Shown here one piece after another: positions 22,160 to 31,130 of a DNA stretch of 33,477 nucleotides. The stretch covers positions 1 through 33,477 of the forward strand of contig JAAYZI010000302.1 of the NCBI GenBank assembly GCA_012514925.1, given 5' to 3'. Made by a program: the position numbers and the translations under genes. The stretch's first letter is position 1; each line of letters starts with the position of its first letter. The DNA comes from Deltaproteobacteria bacterium. GTDB lineage: Bacteria > Bdellovibrionota_C > UBA2361 > JAAYZI01. The notes beneath the pieces were generated by a model. It was not told the DNA's origin and did no database searches. It saw only the letters and a program-made list of their open reading frames with translations.

Positions 22160-23602
22160 ATGATGGCTTTTAGAACAATTATTTTTACATTAGGCATCTT
22201 GGTTTGTATGCAGGGAACTCATGCCGGCGTTCTTTTTGCAGAGCCTCAAGAGCAGAGTGAGTCAGCTGCAGAACAAGCTCAGGGTTCAAACAAGCCCGTC
22301 AAGCGCGAATCAAAAGTAAAATCAGACTCAGTTCAGTCGACGGCCGAGCCGGAATCCGAGGTAAAACGTCCCTTTGTGGGCGTGATTGATATGAACATGA
22401 TGATTCTGCCGGGAACCCAAGCTTACTTAGAGCAGGCCATCCAGCGTACCCACGACGCCGGAGGCAAGCTTTTAGTGGTGTTGTTAAACACCCCAGGCGG
22501 CATCCTCACCACTTCTCAAGAAATGATTCAGGCGATCTTTAAATCTCCCATCCCCATTGTGATTTATGTGTCTCCAAGTGGTGCCACCGCCACTTCAGCC
22601 GGGGTGTTTATCACCATGGCAGCGCATGTGGCCGCCATGGCGCCCGGCACCAGTATCGGCGCAGCTCATCCTGTGACCGGAGAAGGTAAAGACATCGAGG
22701 GCGATCTGCGCAAGAAAGCTGAGAACATGGCAGTTGCCATGGTGAAAGCGATCACAGAGCAACGCGGCCGCAATTTAAACTGGGCCGAGAAGGCAGTGGT
22801 CGAAAGCAGCTCTCTGACCGAAAGGGAAGCTTTGGATCAGAAAGTAGTAGACCTGGTGGCGAATAACCTAGATGATTTGCTGCGCCAGATCGCCGGTATG
22901 GAGGTCGCTCTTGCGATGGGGCAAAAGGTGGTGTTGGAAGATTACTCATCTTTGCCGCGTCAGAGCTTTGAGATGCACTTTAAGCACCAAGTCTTAAACG
23001 TCCTGGCTAACCCTAATGTGGCGGCGTTGCTTTGGCTCGGGGCTACCACCGGTTTATCGATGGAACTTTATTATCCCGGAGCGATTTTGCCTGGGATGGT
23101 TGGAATCATCTGCTTGATTTTAGCCCTCTTGGTGAGCCAAATCATTCCGATCAGCCAAGCCGGCGTGCTGCTTATGGTGGTGGGAGCGATTTTAATAGGG
23201 CTAGAGATGTTTGTGTCAAGCGGCATTTTGGGCGTCGGGGGGGTGATCGCCATGGCTTTTGGCGCGATTTACCTTGTGGATGTGTCACAAGCGCCGGGGC
23301 TACCAGCAGTCGCCTGGGAAGCAATCTTACCGGCAGTGCTAGTGTGCGGAGGGCTTTTGATGTATGCCGTGCGTGAAGTGGCTCACGCTTACCGCACTAA
23401 AGGCAACACCGGTAAGGAGTCTCTGATCGGGTTGGAGGGCCGTGCTATGGAGTCGTTTTCGGATCAGGGCGTTGTTTTTGTAGACGGTGAAATTTGGAAA
23501 GCTGTGCTGCAACCCGGAAGCCCGGCGCTTCAAAAAAATGACAGGGTCGAAGTGACGACCCTTAAAGAGGGTTTAGTAGTTGAGGTTAAGAAAGTGGAGT
23601 AG
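22160..23602 (+). CDS. nfeD: NfeD-family membrane serine protease (ClpP-like domain plus NfeD domain)
   Basis: This 480-aa protein begins with a signal peptide (about 1-27). A low-complexity acidic linker (30-68) and a ClpP-like protease domain (about 70-250) follow. NTPGGIL (110-116) is the oxyanion region. ATSAG holds the nucleophile Ser146, and the general-base Lys is Lys185 or Lys186 (about 40 residues later, as in the archaeal PH1510 enzyme). APGTSIGAAHPV follows the Ser. Four to five membrane segments occupy about 275-400. The NfeD OB-fold (about 410-480) ends the chain. In studied pairs the protease cuts the C-terminus of the stomatin-like partner encoded next to it, which is the gene order here. 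It is spaced 12 bp after the previous gene. Confidence 0.94.
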   Translation: MMAFRTIIFTLGILVCMQGTHAGVLFAEPQEQSESAAEQAQGSNKPVKRESKVKSDSVQSTAEPESEVKRPFVGVIDMNMMILPGTQAYLEQAIQRTHDAGGKLLVVLLNTPGGILTTSQEMIQAIFKSPIPIVIYVSPSGATATSAGVFITMAAHVAAMAPGTSIGAAHPVTGEGKDIEGDLRKKAENMAVAMVKAITEQRGRNLNWAEKAVVESSSLTEREALDQKVVDLVANNLDDLLRQIAGMEVALAMGQKVVLEDYSSLPRQSFEMHFKHQVLNVLANPNVAALLWLGATTGLSMELYYPGAILPGMVGIICLILALLVSQIIPISQAGVLLMVVGAILIGLEMFVSSGILGVGGVIAMAFGAIYLVDVSQAPGLPAVAWEAILPAVLVCGGLLMYAVREVAHAYRTKGNTGKESLIGLEGRAMESFSDQGVVFVDGEIWKAVLQPGSPALQKNDRVEVTTLKEGLVVEVKKVE

Positions 23603-23635
23603 CAAAATTTTCAATTATTAATAAGGAACTTCAAA

Positions 23636-24397
23636 ATGGTGACACAAGGATTGATTTTTACCTTAGTAATCGTAGCGGTTATTATAAAGAGCGCAATTCA
23701 CATCTTAAAAGAGTGGGAGCGTGGAGTAGTGCTTACTCTGGGGCGGCTTAGTCCCAGGCCACGAGGCCCAGGACTGAGATTTATTCTGCCGTTCATTCAG
23801 ACCTTAACGCGTGTGGACCAACGCATCATCACCATGGATGTACCCGGTCAAGATGTGATTACCCGTGACAACGTTTCAGTCAAAGTAAGCGCGGTGCTCT
23901 ATTACCGCGTGCTTGATCCAAACCGAGCAGTAACGCGGGTGGAAAATTACCACTATGCCACCAGCCAGCTGGCCCAAACCACTATGCGCAGTGTTTGCGG
24001 TCAGGCCGAGTTAGATGAACTACTCTCAAACCGGGAGGAGATGAATAGAAAGATACAAGAGATCCTGGACGGCCAGACCGAGCCTTGGGGCATCAAAGTT
24101 AGTTTAGTCGAATTGAAGCATATCGACCTTCCTCAAGAGATGCAGCGCGCCATGGCCAGGCAAGCCGAAGCGGAGCGTGAACGCCGCTCCAAGATCATTC
24201 AAGCAGAGGGCGAGTTCCAGGCGGCCGACAAGCTGACTCAAGCCGCGGCCATTATGTCGACTCAGAGTATTTCCGTGCACCTTAGATACTTAGAAACCTT
24301 GCGGCAAATTGCTACGGAGAATCATTCAACCGTGCTCTTCCCTCTGCCGATGGAGCTTTTGAACACATTCAAAAAAATCGGCAATACAGAGCAGTAA
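23636..24397 (+). CDS. Slipin, stomatin/prohibitin-like SPFH membrane protein
   Basis: This 253-aa slipin has one N-terminal membrane segment (about 5-22). The SPFH/band 7 domain (about 28-190) includes WERGVVLTLGRLSPRPRGPGL, DVPGQDVITRDNVSVKVSAVLYYRV and LAQTTMRSVCGQAELDELLSNREEMN. A helical tail follows, with QAEAERERRSKIIQAEGE typical of stomatins. The C-terminus carries the hydrophobic segment TVLFPLPMELLNTF, the kind of site that NfeD-type proteases cleave. Slipins form large oligomers that organise membrane patches. The protein is encoded 33 bp after the NfeD protease gene, with AAGGAAC 8 nt before the ATG. The pair is a widely conserved operon of membrane quality control. Confidence 0.94.
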   Translation: MVTQGLIFTLVIVAVIIKSAIHILKEWERGVVLTLGRLSPRPRGPGLRFILPFIQTLTRVDQRIITMDVPGQDVITRDNVSVKVSAVLYYRVLDPNRAVTRVENYHYATSQLAQTTMRSVCGQAELDELLSNREEMNRKIQEILDGQTEPWGIKVSLVELKHIDLPQEMQRAMARQAEAERERRSKIIQAEGEFQAADKLTQAAAIMSTQSISVHLRYLETLRQIATENHSTVLFPLPMELLNTFKKIGNTEQ

Positions 24398-24454
24398 GAC
24401 AAGAAAAAACACAAGCTGTTAAACCGGAGGATCCATTATCAGCTGCATGAGTCC

Positions 24455-25288
24455 ATGTTGTTAGTTGCAGATACCCATGTCCATTTATACCCGTGTTACG
24501 ATCTGTATGCCGCGTTGCTGTACGGGTTTGATAACCTGCAGCATCTGGCACACACGGTGGGGTGGGCCAATAGTGCGGATGTTTTAAAAGTCCTCTTTTT
24601 AACGGAACGACACGATTGTGAGATCTTTAACGGTTTGGCACAGGGGAGATGTATCCATCCGGGGTTCTCTATTGAACCAAGCGATGAAGGCGGCGCGCTC
24701 TGGGTCAATTTCCGGCAACGACCAGGGCGTCTCTTGATCGTAGCGGGCCGACAGATTGTGACTCAAGAAAAATTAGAGCTTCTGGCGTTGGCAATGCCGG
24801 AAAAGATTCAAGACGGAAGCCCAATTTTTCAAGCGATCGAAGAGGTGCTTGCGCGTGGCGGCGTGCCAGTGCTTAACTGGTCACCTGGCAAGTGGTTTGG
24901 CAAACGCGGGCGCAAAGTTAAGGAGCTAATTAAGCTCTCTTCAAAGGACCGTTTTTTGGTCGGGGATATCGGCATGCGACCCAAAATTTGGGGGGAGCCG
25001 ATCTTGTTTGCGTTGGCCCGCCGGAGCGGTTTTCGGTTGGCGGCAGGATCGGACCCGCTCCCATTTAAAGGTGAAGAGCGAAATATCGGAAGTTTCGGCG
25101 TAGTAGCAGAAGCTGAAATTAGCAACCAGGTTGTGGTTACGGACCTGCGCCGGTTTTTATGGGATGCAAAGTGGAAGATTGTAGGGCGTCGTGATAGCTT
25201 AGGCGGCATGCTTCGTCGCCAGTGGCTTAATCGGAAGGTCAGAAAGGCGCAGGGAATGTTTTCATGTTTAAATAAGGTGATTTCCTGA
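24455..25288 (+). CDS. PHP-like putative metal-dependent hydrolase
   Basis: This 277-aa protein starts LLVADTHVHLYPCYDL, the HxH metal motif of PHP and amidohydrolase-type barrels. Later strands include GGVPVLNWSPGKWFGKRG (134-151), FLVGDIGMRP (near 168-177) and LAAGSDPLPFKGEERNIGSFG (near 194-214), which supply further possible ligands (His, Asp). The family is close to PHP phosphoesterases, but not all canonical histidines are obvious, so the substrate is unknown. The ATG at 24455 has no ribosome site at normal distance. A good GGAGG at 24426-24430 would suit an in-frame CTG at 24443, so a non-AUG start adding four residues is possible. It is coupled to the glycosyltransferase by a TGATG overlap, which suggests a shared pathway in surface polysaccharide synthesis. 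Confidence 0.75.
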   Translation: MLLVADTHVHLYPCYDLYAALLYGFDNLQHLAHTVGWANSADVLKVLFLTERHDCEIFNGLAQGRCIHPGFSIEPSDEGGALWVNFRQRPGRLLIVAGRQIVTQEKLELLALAMPEKIQDGSPIFQAIEEVLARGGVPVLNWSPGKWFGKRGRKVKELIKLSSKDRFLVGDIGMRPKIWGEPILFALARRSGFRLAAGSDPLPFKGEERNIGSFGVVAEAEISNQVVVTDLRRFLWDAKWKIVGRRDSLGGMLRRQWLNRKVRKAQGMFSCLNKVIS

Positions 25289-26541
25289 TGGACAAATCTA
25301 ATCGCAGCCGCACGGCGGTTTTGTTTATTGAGCCTCAACCATTTTTTACAAACCGTGGCAGCCCATTTCGAGCAAAAGCCACAGTGAATGCCCTAGTCGA
25401 GTTGGGGTATGAGGTTGACCTTTTGGTGTACCCACTGGGAGAAGAGATCTCAATGCCAGGGGTGCGTATACACCGCAGTTACCGTCCACCTTGGATTAAA
25501 AAGGTCAAAATTGGACCGTCCTGGACGAAGGTAGTGTTGGATATCTTTTTAACCTTCAAAGCGTTGGCGTTAACGCAGCATAAAGAGTATGCCGTGGTCC
25601 ATGCAGTCGAAGAGGCGGTATTAATCGGGTTGATACTGAAGTGGCTAAGGAAAGTGCCCTATGTTATGGATATGCACTCTTACATGCCAGATCAGTTGGC
25701 AGAGCGTCCGATTTTGGGGCTTGCTCCTTTTATGATGCTGGCTAGATGGTTTGAAAGATTTTCTGTCAGACGTGCTGCCGGAGTTCAAACAGTAAGTGAT
25801 GTTATCAGCGACCGCTCCCGCAACTTAGCTCCGCATGTGCCGGCGGTTACGGTTGAGGATATCGCGCTTGATTCTTCGGCGACAGTAGATCCAGCCCTAG
25901 TTAAGACCTTCCGCAAAGAATTTAACTTGGAGGGGCGTAGCGTCATCGTCTATACCGGCAACTTGGCTCAGTATCAGGGGGTGGAACTTCTCGTGGAGGG
26001 TTTTGGACGCATGAGTTCTTCCTCTCAGAGTAGCGCGGGCACGGATCAAAGCGTACTGCTTTTGGTCGGCGGCGGGCCTGAGGTGGAAGAGCGGATGACT
26101 GAGCTGCGTGCCATAGCGCTTAAGTGGAATGTAGTAGATAGGGTTATTTTTGCGGGTGAACGTCCGGCTGATGAGATGGGAAGCTTTATGGCCTTAGCGG
26201 ACGTCTTGGCCTCGCCGCGCATGTTTGGCGCGCATACGCCGCTTAAGATCTACAGCTACATGGTGGCTCGTAAACCGATTGTCGCCACCAATATTCGGTC
26301 ACACACCAATGTTTTAGATGAGACGTGCGCCTTTCTATGCGATCCGAACCCAGAAGCTTTTGCTAAGGCCCTAGCAGTGGCGCTAGGATCAAAGCCAGAG
26401 GAAAAAGCCGCCGCGGCAGAGCGCGCCGAAAACGCATTTGAACGAGTACAGAGCCGCCACAGCAAAAAACGGTTTACCGAGAAGATGAACAGTCTTTATT
26501 CTTCGCTTCTACCCTACCCTTCTACTCCTTCACCTCATTAA
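25288..26541 (+). CDS. GT4-family glycosyltransferase
   Basis: This 417-aa GT-B glycosyltransferase has an N-terminal Rossmann half (about 8-200: FIEPQPFFTNRGSPFRAKATVNALVELGYEVDLLV and YVMDMHSYMPDQ). The C-terminal half (about 210-400) has the donor-binding signature: VIVYTGNLAQYQGVELLVEGF, LLLVGGGPEVEERM, and ADVLASPRMFGAHTPLKIYSYMVARKPIVATNI. The family E-x7-E motif is altered to H/K-containing residues, as in some GT4 members. It probably adds a sugar to a lipid or polysaccharide at the inner face of the membrane; donor and acceptor are unknown. The start codon overlaps the stop of the PHP-like gene by one base. It ends the plus-strand operon, 43 bp from the convergent acyl-CoA synthetase gene. 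Confidence 0.92.
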   Translation: MDKSNRSRTAVLFIEPQPFFTNRGSPFRAKATVNALVELGYEVDLLVYPLGEEISMPGVRIHRSYRPPWIKKVKIGPSWTKVVLDIFLTFKALALTQHKEYAVVHAVEEAVLIGLILKWLRKVPYVMDMHSYMPDQLAERPILGLAPFMMLARWFERFSVRRAAGVQTVSDVISDRSRNLAPHVPAVTVEDIALDSSATVDPALVKTFRKEFNLEGRSVIVYTGNLAQYQGVELLVEGFGRMSSSSQSSAGTDQSVLLLVGGGPEVEERMTELRAIALKWNVVDRVIFAGERPADEMGSFMALADVLASPRMFGAHTPLKIYSYMVARKPIVATNIRSHTNVLDETCAFLCDPNPEAFAKALAVALGSKPEEKAAAAERAENAFERVQSRHSKKRFTEKMNSLYSSLLPYPSTPSPH

Positions 26542-26584
26542 ATATTAAATGGAGTGATGGGGTAAAAAGTAGCATAGACACCGT

Positions 26585-29353
26585 CTATATAACCAGCTCC
26601 ATACGCAGCTTGCTGGGGTCATCAGTTGGTTTGGCTTCAAATCCAAGCGACTTGCATAGAGCAATCCCGCCTGCATTGGAACAGAGCACATCTGCGCTAA
26701 ACCTATTAAGGCCTTCCTGAGAGGTGACTTTAATGGCGTGCTCTAAAAGTTGCCGCCCCAGCCCTTTGTTCTGCCAGGCATCTGCAACCATAAGCGAAAA
26801 TTCTCCACCTCGGGGGTTCTGACGGTGGCGCGCTATTCTGCAAATTGCCACGATCTCCTCACCTTTACGGCCGTTACTTTCTTTTTCAGGATTAAGACGG
26901 GTCGCTATCAGGCTAAGCTCGCGGTCATAATCTGTGTAGCAAATACGCACCATACGAGCGTGTGCAGTGCGTTCATCCAAGATCACTGGCTGGTGATAAC
27001 GATTTAACACCGTCTGTTCGCTTAGCCCATGTTGAAAGTCCACAACCATGGCTTCATCCCCGGCGAGAATCGGGCGAACCGAAAGTTCTTCGCCGGTCTT
27101 GGCTTTAATTTTGGTGATGCCATGCAGCGGGTAAGGTTTAATGGCTGGTTTGGGCAGCTCCGAAATTTTTGTCTCCGGATCATGTAAGAGCACGCGCGCA
27201 TCCAAGGCCACCAAAGCTTCGCTTGAAGCCAGGAGTGGGTTTATATCTAACTCCTTAATCCACGGCTCTTGTGAGACCAAGAAGCTGAAACGCACCATCA
27301 ACATCTCAAGCGCAGCCATATCTACAGACTTGCGGCCACGTACTCCTTTTAGAGCAGTATAGATCTTGGTTCCCTGCATCATGCGTCTTGCCAAGGTAGT
27401 GGTTAGCGGCGGCAAACCAAGAGCGCGGTCCTTGAAAACCTCCACCAACTGCCCACCTGCTCCGAAAAGGAGCACCGGTCCAAACTGCGGATCGACCGAG
27501 GAACCCAATATAATTTCGTAGCCTTCAAGTTTGATCATGGGTTGCACTGTTACGCCCTGAAAGTCGGCGAGACTGTGCTTCTCTGCAACGGCGTTCTTGA
27601 TGCGTTCAAAGGCCTGCCTCACAGCATCAGCGCTGTTTAGGTTGAGGACCACTCCTCCCACATCAGTCTTATGGGTGATGGTGTTGGAGTAAAGTTTAAG
27701 CACCAACGGATACCCGATTTTTTCACCCCACTCCACGGCTTGATCCGCATTGGTTGCCACTTCTGTTTGAACAGTTGGGATGCCATAAGCCTCAAGCAGC
27801 TTTTTCGACTCGTACTCATTAAGCAATGTACGCCCGTCCTTTTTAACCGCTTCAATAATCTCTTGCGCTTTGGCGCGACTGGCCATGAGGTCATCCGGAC
27901 TCTCTCCGGTCATGGGTGTTTCATAAATGTCCTTGAGATTAGCGGAGTACTGCCAGAGATAATTAAAAGCGCGACAGGCGTCGTCCGGATGCTCAAAATT
28001 TGGGATGTGGGCGTGGTTAAGAATCTCCCGTCCTGCCGACACTACCGCCCCGCCCATCCAGCTGGCTAAAACCGGTTTCCCAAGCTTAGTGGCGTAAGGT
28101 TTAAGAGCCTCTGCCGTTAAAGTTGGATTAGTCATATCTTGAGGGGTAAGAATCACCAACAAGCCATGAGACTGCGAATCTTCAGCAGCGATCTCCAAAG
28201 TCTTAGCGTATTTTTCAGGCTCAGCGTCGCCCAAAATATCGATTGGATTGTTGTGGCTCCAGTGCGCCGGAAGCAGGGCGTTTAAAGCATCAAAAGTTTC
28301 CTCTGAAATATCTGTGAGCTTGCCACCACCCAGCACCAACGTATCAGTGGCCAAAACTCCCGGGCCGCCGGCGTTGGTAATGATCGTGAGGCGCGGACCT
28401 TTGGGTAGCGGTTGGCGCGCCAAGGTCTCGGCCATAGCGAAAAGATCGCTGATCTTATCGACCCGCATTACGCCCACGCGCTTGAAAGCGGCATCTAGCA
28501 CATCATCCGAACCCGTTAGTGAGCCGGTATGTGAGGCCGCTGCCTTAGCGGCGGCTGCGGTGCGGCCCGCCTTGATTACGATGATCGGCTTAGTCAGTGC
28601 CACCTCACGCGCAGCAGAGAGGAATGCGCGCGCGTCTCCAACAGATTCCATGTAAATTACGATCGCATCAGTGCGGCTATCCTGACCAAAGTAATCGATT
28701 AAATCGCCCCAATTTACGTCCAACATGGAGCCGATGGAAACAAAGGAACTAAAGCCCACATGCTCTGTAATTGACCAATCCAATATCGCTGTGCATAACG
28801 CGCCACTTTGGCTGATAAAGGCGACCCGGCCGGGATAAGCCATACCTTTACCGAAGGTGGCGTTTACGCCCGAGAGCGGATTCATGACTCCCAAACAGTT
28901 TGGTCCGACCAGCCGTACATTAGTGCCGCGAATATAGCTGCGGATCTCGGCCTCAAGTTTTTCTCCGTCCTGCCCCATCTCTTTAAAGCCGGCCGAGATT
29001 ACGATGATTCCTTTTACACCGGCTTCTACACATTCTTTTACGAGGCTCGGAACATATCTAGCGGCCGTACAGATGACGGCTAAATCAACCGAAGCGGGGA
29101 TTGCGCCCACAGTGGGGTATGCATGCACTCCCAACACCTGCGGTCTTTTTGGATTAACAGGGTAAACGAAACCGCCAAAAGGGTTACTGATAAGGTTCCA
29201 CAACACCGTGCGCCCGACGCTTACCTCTTTCTCAGTTGCGCCAATGACGGCAACACTCTTGGGATGGAAAATATAATCTAGCGGATTGGTCTCCATAACA
29301 CGCAAATCATGAGAAGGGTCGATGGGGCTGACTGCAGTGGGGGTGTCTGACAT
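26585..29353 (-). CDS. NDP-forming acyl-CoA synthetase fused to a GNAT acetyltransferase domain
   Basis: The 922-aa chain has the full Pat/ACD layout. A CoA-binding domain is at about 22-150 (FHPKSVAVIGATEKEVSVG). A succinyl-CoA-ligase-like region follows (about 155-300: VAFISQSGALCTAILDW, then ASHTGSLTGSDDV with His275, the phosphohistidine of active NDP-forming synthetases). A second ligase-like part is at 310-460. An ATP-grasp domain is at about 490-710 (TVQTEVATNADQAVEWGEKIGYPLVLKL, ITHKTDVGGVVLNL and ELDINPLLA). A GNAT domain is at about 765-922 with motif A WQNKGLGRQLLEHA at 860-873. AGGAG lies 7 nt before the start. In enterobacterial Pat the equivalent His is lost and the protein acts only as a lysine acetyltransferase. 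Here it is retained, so both activities are possible (inference). Confidence 0.94.
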   Translation of the reverse strand: MSDTPTAVSPIDPSHDLRVMETNPLDYIFHPKSVAVIGATEKEVSVGRTVLWNLISNPFGGFVYPVNPKRPQVLGVHAYPTVGAIPASVDLAVICTAARYVPSLVKECVEAGVKGIIVISAGFKEMGQDGEKLEAEIRSYIRGTNVRLVGPNCLGVMNPLSGVNATFGKGMAYPGRVAFISQSGALCTAILDWSITEHVGFSSFVSIGSMLDVNWGDLIDYFGQDSRTDAIVIYMESVGDARAFLSAAREVALTKPIIVIKAGRTAAAAKAAASHTGSLTGSDDVLDAAFKRVGVMRVDKISDLFAMAETLARQPLPKGPRLTIITNAGGPGVLATDTLVLGGGKLTDISEETFDALNALLPAHWSHNNPIDILGDAEPEKYAKTLEIAAEDSQSHGLLVILTPQDMTNPTLTAEALKPYATKLGKPVLASWMGGAVVSAGREILNHAHIPNFEHPDDACRAFNYLWQYSANLKDIYETPMTGESPDDLMASRAKAQEIIEAVKKDGRTLLNEYESKKLLEAYGIPTVQTEVATNADQAVEWGEKIGYPLVLKLYSNTITHKTDVGGVVLNLNSADAVRQAFERIKNAVAEKHSLADFQGVTVQPMIKLEGYEIILGSSVDPQFGPVLLFGAGGQLVEVFKDRALGLPPLTTTLARRMMQGTKIYTALKGVRGRKSVDMAALEMLMVRFSFLVSQEPWIKELDINPLLASSEALVALDARVLLHDPETKISELPKPAIKPYPLHGITKIKAKTGEELSVRPILAGDEAMVVDFQHGLSEQTVLNRYHQPVILDERTAHARMVRICYTDYDRELSLIATRLNPEKESNGRKGEEIVAICRIARHRQNPRGGEFSLMVADAWQNKGLGRQLLEHAIKVTSQEGLNRFSADVLCSNAGGIALCKSLGFEAKPTDDPSKLRMELVI

Positions 29354-29777
29354 TTATTATCTCCTTTCTTCTTGACGCTACCTATGTGATCGGGTTCTAA
29401 CTCACACACTTTAGGACAATACTGAGGATCATCCACCGGTACAATAGAGACTCAGGCCCAAGTGCGGACTCGTTCAGTATGATGCACCCTTGTGCCGTAA
29501 CTTTCCAGGTAACCGTTCATGTATGGAATTGATTACGCAATTGATTATGCAATTTTTGTTTTCTGCCAGGGCGGTAAAATTTCACTTTCTCCAGAGAAAG
29601 TAATATTGGAATACCGATACCAGATGCTTTTCCGGGTTCTACCACGTGAGAAGTTAATTTAAAGAATGTAAAACGGCGGTTTACTCTGCCCGTTTCGTTC
29701 TTCGAACTCTTCCTGTATTGGTATGTCGTCAGAGGATGAAATGGGTAGCTCTTCTTAACAGTTTGTAATGTCATCCC
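29354..29777. other. Divergent intergenic region with a repeat copy
   Basis: This 424-bp gap between the acyl-CoA synthetase gene and queA should hold both promoters. It contains one MITE-like copy at 29509-29620. The rest has no open frame with a ribosome site and no recognised RNA. No clear consensus promoter is seen for queA. Confidence 0.5.
29509..29620 (+). repeat. MITE-like element, second copy with degenerate right end
   Basis: It starts GTAACCGTT at 29509-29517 and follows the 10846 copy closely. It has an extra stretch near 29534-29548 where the GCAATTGATTA-type motif is doubled. The palindrome ACTTTCTCCAGAGAAAGT is at 29584-29601, then AATATT. The right end reads ATACCGATAC instead of AAACGGTTAC, so the terminal repeat is decayed. 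Confidence 0.7.
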
Positions 29778-30839
29778 ATGCCAACTAAAATTTATCATGA
29801 AGCGTATAATTACCAACTAAGCCCGGACCGCATCGCGCAGCGCCCGGTACACCCCTATGATACGGCTAAGCTGCTGACAGTTAATCGCCGCGAGGCAAAG
29901 ATTGAAGATTCTAACTTTACTTGTCTACCACGTCTTCTGCGCGCAGGGGACCTCTTGGTCTTTAATGACAGCCGCGTGATTCCCGCGCGTTTTTTAGGAA
30001 AGATGGCCGGGCGTGATGCCTCTCTGGAAGTACTACTGGTACACAGACAGAGCGGGGGCATTTGGCGGTGTTTGGGAAAGCCGCTTAAGAAGTTCAAGCC
30101 TGGAAGCCTACTCGTTTTTGAAGAAGGGCTGCGGGCCAAGGTGCTGGAGCGCGTATCGGAACAGGAGGTGCTGCTTGAGTTTTTCTGCGAGGACGAGGCC
30201 GTAGATCTAAACTCACTTATGTCTAGGGTGGGGCAAATGCCGATTCCCCCTTACATCCGCCGGGGCCGCGCTGATGAGAGTGACCGATTGGATTATCAGA
30301 CTATTTTTGCAAGCCGGGATGGGTCAATCGCCGCTCCCACGGCTTCGCTGCACTTTACTCCAGAACTGATCACGGGTCTTAAAGAAGCAAGATGTCAAAT
30401 CGCGTACGCCACTTTACATGTGGGCACAGCCAGTTTTTTGCCACTTTGGGACGAGGTTGGCGAGGGCGTCACGCGCCTAAAGGCTCCGGCGGCTGAGACG
30501 TATGGTTTTTGCAGTGAGCTGCTATCAAAGATGGTTGAGACCAAAGCCCGTGGCGGACGGGTCATTGCGGTAGGAACCACGATGGTGCGCGCGCTTGAGT
30601 CCATGGTGCGGCATAGGGCCTGTAGCGGCGCTTTTGTGGAAACTGACCTTTTCATCCTTCCTGGATTTGAGTTCAAAGTAGTCGATGCGCTTATCACGAA
30701 CTTTCATCAGCCGCGTACTACCCACCTTCTTTTGGTACAAGCTTTTATGGGCAGACTCCTCTTGGAGCGTAGCTATCAGCACGCACTTTCAAACGAGTAC
30801 CGCTTCTTAAGCTACGGTGACGGTATGTTTATTGAGTAG
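29778..30839 (+). CDS. queA: S-adenosylmethionine:tRNA ribosyltransferase-isomerase
   Basis: QueA transfers the ribosyl part of AdoMet to preQ1-tRNA to make epoxyqueuosine. The 353-aa product is normal in length. Family signatures are visible: the N-terminal pattern YQLSPDRIAQRPVHPYDTAKLLTVNR, LLVFNDSRVIPARFLGK, GQMPIPPYIRRGRADESDRLDYQTIFA, GSIAAPTASLHFTPELI, LHVGTASFLPL, AVGTTMVRALES, and TNFHQPRTTHLLLVQAFMG near the end. It works with Tgt, encoded 1.1 kb downstream on the same strand. No ribosome site is obvious before the ATG at 29778, but the N-terminus fits the family exactly. Confidence 0.97.
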   Translation: MPTKIYHEAYNYQLSPDRIAQRPVHPYDTAKLLTVNRREAKIEDSNFTCLPRLLRAGDLLVFNDSRVIPARFLGKMAGRDASLEVLLVHRQSGGIWRCLGKPLKKFKPGSLLVFEEGLRAKVLERVSEQEVLLEFFCEDEAVDLNSLMSRVGQMPIPPYIRRGRADESDRLDYQTIFASRDGSIAAPTASLHFTPELITGLKEARCQIAYATLHVGTASFLPLWDEVGEGVTRLKAPAAETYGFCSELLSKMVETKARGGRVIAVGTTMVRALESMVRHRACSGAFVETDLFILPGFEFKVVDALITNFHQPRTTHLLLVQAFMGRLLLERSYQHALSNEYRFLSYGDGMFIE

Positions 30840-30899
30840 GACGAGGACCTTTCGCCTTATTGGGGGATAGAGAATGGTCGTTCACAGTGATGAAGCAAA

Positions 30900-31130
30900 C
30901 CTGGATCGAACGGCGATAACTATTAGTGAAAGCAAAGGTAAATTGCCACCTGGAGAGGTCAGGGAGGGTGACCGATAGCGGGTATACAAGGTGGCAGTTC
31001 CGGCTTTTCCAAAGCGCTTCGTCATCCCACGTTGGAGCGGGCAGAGTAGTTTGAACGCTGCAACGTGAGATGGGGCGCAGTAACATCCTAAACTCACGGG
31101 CGGATAGAAGCGACCCCACTCATGTTTAGA
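30900..31130. other. Strongly structured intergenic region, possible RNA
   Basis: The region after queA contains several inverted repeats. TGCCACCT (30944-30951) pairs with AGGTGGCA (30989-30996) and encloses GGTCA/TGACC (30957-30961 with 30969-30973). Arms at 31023-31039 and 31056-31072 pair at 15 of 17 positions around a 16-nt loop. CTAAAC (31088-31093) pairs with GTTTAG (31124-31129). It matches no RNA family I know. Frames open on the minus strand across it have no ribosome sites. It may be a structured small RNA, an untranslated leader or another mobile repeat. Confidence 0.35.

Noticed and set aside
29533..29560. Possible operator made of repeated GCAATTGATTA-type motifs
   Set aside because: It is explained as an internal duplication within the MITE-like copy.
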